From Alphaproteobacteria bacterium (GTDB lineage: Bacteria > Pseudomonadota > Alphaproteobacteria > JAQWUY01): a stretch of DNA of 56,667 bases. Location: positions 1-56,667 of the forward strand of contig JAQWUY010000022.1 of the NCBI GenBank assembly GCA_029250225.1, in the 5' to 3' direction. The notes beneath the pieces are model-generated. The model had not been told where the DNA came from. It did not search any database and saw only the letters and a list, made by a program, of their open reading frames with translations. The first letter of the stretch is position 1; every line of letters begins with the position of its first letter. The position numbers were made by a program, and so were the translations under genes. Shown in pieces: positions 54,921-56,667 of the stretch.

Positions 54921-55870
54921 TGGATAATATCACACAAGGAATAACAGGTTTAGCAATAGCTAAGCTGTGTCTTTGTAATACAAAAGCCGATAAATATTGG
55001 TGGCGTTTTGTAATAACCTTTTTCTGTCTAGCTAATCTTTCTGATATTGATATTATATTACGATTTTGGAGCTATGATATATATTTTGAACAACATCGCG
55101 GTTATACGCATTCCTTACTAGGATTATTAACCATCGTCCCACTGGGAATGTGGATAATAAAAAAAGTTTATCAAGATAAAGTTGAATTTACATTAAAACA
55201 ATTATTTATTACTAGTTTTTCGGTAATGTTTTTCGGTCATATTCTTCTAGATTACTTTACTGTTTACGGAGTACAGTTTTTCTGGCCTTATGATGTTACT
55301 CATTATGATTATGCACTAATTTTTATTATAGACATTATTATGTGGCTAGTTGCAATTGTAATCGGAATATTAAGGTGGAGAAAATATGATACAATAAAAC
55401 TATCAATAGCCTATTTATCAATATTTGCATTTTTAATAAGTTCTTATTTTATACAAAGACAATATATCGTAAGTAATTTTTCTAGTCTTTATAATGTTAA
55501 AAAAGTTCATTATAGTACATTTATAAACCCATTTTTTAAAACAAGTGTATTTGGTTTTGATAATAACGGCAGAGTTGTACAAGCAGTGTACGATGTATTT
55601 GATATGATTGATAAAAAAGACCCAAGAGCAACAAAAGATTATCCATACATACCAAAAAAATATTCTGTAAATGAACTTCCTAATAATGGTACATACGATG
55701 CGAAAAACAAAGAAAAATTCCGCAAGTACAAAGCAATGGGAAGAATAGTTATCTGTGAACCAATTAGCGACGGAGCAAATTGTTTTTCATTAAAATACTT
55801 CTCACCTAGTTTTAGCCCTGAGTTAACCTCTCGTATCCCATTATCAAGAAAAATATATTTTAATAATTAA
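54920..55870 (+). CDS. YdjM-type membrane protein, putative metal-dependent hydrolase
   Basis: A 316-residue membrane protein of the YdjM/LexA-regulated hydrolase-like family. The N-terminal part has DNITQGITGLAIAKLCL, a Asp pair in LSDIDIILRFW and the HRGYTHSLLGLL block, with further His and Asp in GHILLDYFTVYGVQFFWPYD; these could bind a metal within the membrane. About four or five helices lie in the first half; the second half (from about 190) is soluble and probably faces one side. No enzymatic activity is established for the family. Its ATG overlaps the lysS stop. Confidence 0.8.
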   Translation: MDNITQGITGLAIAKLCLCNTKADKYWWRFVITFFCLANLSDIDIILRFWSYDIYFEQHRGYTHSLLGLLTIVPLGMWIIKKVYQDKVEFTLKQLFITSFSVMFFGHILLDYFTVYGVQFFWPYDVTHYDYALIFIIDIIMWLVAIVIGILRWRKYDTIKLSIAYLSIFAFLISSYFIQRQYIVSNFSSLYNVKKVHYSTFINPFFKTSVFGFDNNGRVVQAVYDVFDMIDKKDPRATKDYPYIPKKYSVNELPNNGTYDAKNKEKFRKYKAMGRIVICEPISDGANCFSLKYFSPSFSPELTSRIPLSRKIYFNN

Positions 55871-55919
55871 TAAATTGATTTTCTTTAATTAAATTGTTAA
55901 AACAACTTAACCTATTATT

Positions 55920-56007
55920 GGTGTCGTGGCCGAGCGGTTTAAGGCGCACGCCTGGAAAGCGTGTTGGGGGCAACCCCTCGAGAGTTCGAATCTCTCCGAC
56001 ACCGCCA
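55920..56007 (+). tRNA. tRNA-Ser (anticodon GGA)
   Basis: An 88-base class II tRNA. The acceptor stem GGTGTCG pairs with CGACACC before discriminator G and an encoded CCA. The anticodon GGA is at 55954-55956 in CTGGAAA, giving Ser (UCC/UCU). The long variable arm has a GGGG/CCCC stem, and the T-loop TTCGAAT is standard. Confidence 0.97.
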
Positions 56008-56013
56008 TTTATT

Positions 56014-56667
56014 TTACCACCTGATTTTAAAGTTGTTTCTTATCGCTAATAATAAGAAAAACCAAAATATAGTTGATACACTTGACTGTAATACATGATG
56101 CCATTGAGTATAAACATCAAGCTTATTAGAGTTTAAAATACACAACGGCAGTGTTCTTATAAAAGAATCTCCTAAATTTAATATTATTACATATTTATCC
56201 TCAGTTATAGAGAATACAAACCAAATAGATAATAAGCATATAAAAGGTTTTACAATACTGTGCCCGTAATCAAAAAGATGTTCATATACAAAGTTAATTT
56301 GTTTTTCAAACCAAGGCGTGTCTTTTAGCTCTCTTTTAGATCTAAGTTCTAACTTACAAAATCTTTGTTCTTCTAAAACATTGTCAACAGAATTCATAAT
56401 TTTTCGCATATTAGAAAAATTCATATTATTGTCTAATTCAAACCTAGAGCCATCAAAACTTGTACGTAGTGGAAGTTTGGTTTTATATATTTTATATAAT
56501 AATATTTTTGATTCAACTTCCATTTTATTTTCAACCTCAAAATTATCAAATGAAAAAACACAAGTTGATTTTAATTTAGGACGATTAATGATTTTAAAAT
56601 TTTTCATAATAACATTTTCTACATTAATATGAATTTTATCAACCGTATATTTTTCATTGGTAAGATT
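56014..56667 (-). CDS. C-terminal part of a membrane protein, pentapeptide-repeat channel-like
   Basis: The frame is open to the right edge, so the true start is outside the window; the first internal Met is at 56607. The visible 218 residues begin with an Asn/Ile/Val-rich region that could be the end of a pentapeptide-like beta repeat. Then come a helical segment (NMRKIMNSVDNVLEEQRFCK), LELRSKRELK, FVYEHLFDYGHSIVKPFICL entering a membrane helix, and a second helix near the C-terminus ending LLLAIRNNFKIRW. The E-x-R-F-x-x-L-E-L-R, DYG-x-S and A-x-RN-x-F-K-I pattern resembles the C-terminal half of bacterial pentapeptide-repeat membrane proteins. No function is known. It converges on the tRNA gene with a six-base gap. 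Confidence 0.5.
   Translation of the reverse strand, partial: NLTNEKYTVDKIHINVENVIMKNFKIINRPKLKSTCVFSFDNFEVENKMEVESKILLYKIYKTKLPLRTSFDGSRFELDNNMNFSNMRKIMNSVDNVLEEQRFCKLELRSKRELKDTPWFEKQINFVYEHLFDYGHSIVKPFICLLSIWFVFSITEDKYVIILNLGDSFIRTLPLCILNSNKLDVYTQWHHVLQSSVSTIFWFFLLLAIRNNFKIRW

Overview
The window is a compact, AT-rich (about 30% GC by eye) chromosomal segment of an alphaproteobacterium. Support for this placement: a class I lysyl-tRNA synthetase, a zinc-free 41-residue L36, a DUF3572 protein, a DinG helicase with the N-terminal extension I associate with alphaproteobacteria, a 17-kDa-surface-antigen-like lipoprotein, a bolA/monothiol glutaredoxin pair, and a long intact dcw (division and cell wall) cluster. 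Biosynthetic genes (NAD, shikimate, p-aminobenzoate, isoprenoid, carbamoyl phosphate) argue against a strongly reduced obligate endosymbiont, but I cannot name the genus. I see no mobile element, CRISPR array, rRNA or obvious pseudogene.

Layout. 1-9639 (minus): gor, class II DAHP synthase, nadE, gltX, cysS, bamD, recN and the first codons of a probable ligA. 9775-13160 (plus): a 31-codon small ORF that runs into pabB, then pabA, pabC and a glycine-zipper lipoprotein. 13157-15579 (minus): a polar amino acid ABC transporter (binding protein and two permeases, no ATPase). 15858-19598 (plus): carB and greA. 19601-22180 (minus): TPR protein, ispE, msrB. 22317-22442 (plus): rpmJ, flanked by a near-consensus promoter and a strong terminator. 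22537-23146 (minus): an ArsC/YffB-like protein and a DUF3572 protein. 23233-24484 (plus): yaaA and a RidA-family protein.

24538-42268 (minus) is a complete dcw cluster in the order mraZ-rsmH-ftsL-ftsI-murE-murF-mraY-murD-ftsW-murG-murC-murB-ddlB-ftsQ-ftsA-ftsZ. It appears to be driven by a TTGACA/extended -10 promoter in front of mraZ and closed by a bidirectional terminator after ftsZ. It supplies the cytoplasmic steps from UDP-MurNAc to lipid II together with the core of the divisome. The DNPR motif in MurE predicts meso-diaminopimelate peptidoglycan.

42603-55870: a DUF1353 protein whose start region is a perfect tandem duplication; Fe-type superoxide dismutase; purB and a DMT permease; bolA and a monothiol glutaredoxin; an AGCS alanine/glycine symporter; a DinG-type helicase; and a likely uracil salvage block (NCS1 permease, upp) running on into class I lysS and a YdjM-type membrane protein. 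The window ends with tRNA-Ser(GGA) and the 3' part of a membrane protein that resembles the C-terminal portion of pentapeptide-repeat membrane proteins.

Most of the window is housekeeping, and I found no convincing new multi-gene system. The observations most worth checking are the coupled small ORF in front of pabB with a nested inverted repeat upstream, the duplicated start of the DUF1353 gene that creates a seven-codon upstream ORF, the recurrent eight-base stop/start overlaps, the absence of lpxC from both of its customary positions, and paired C-runs around the bolA-grxD promoter.
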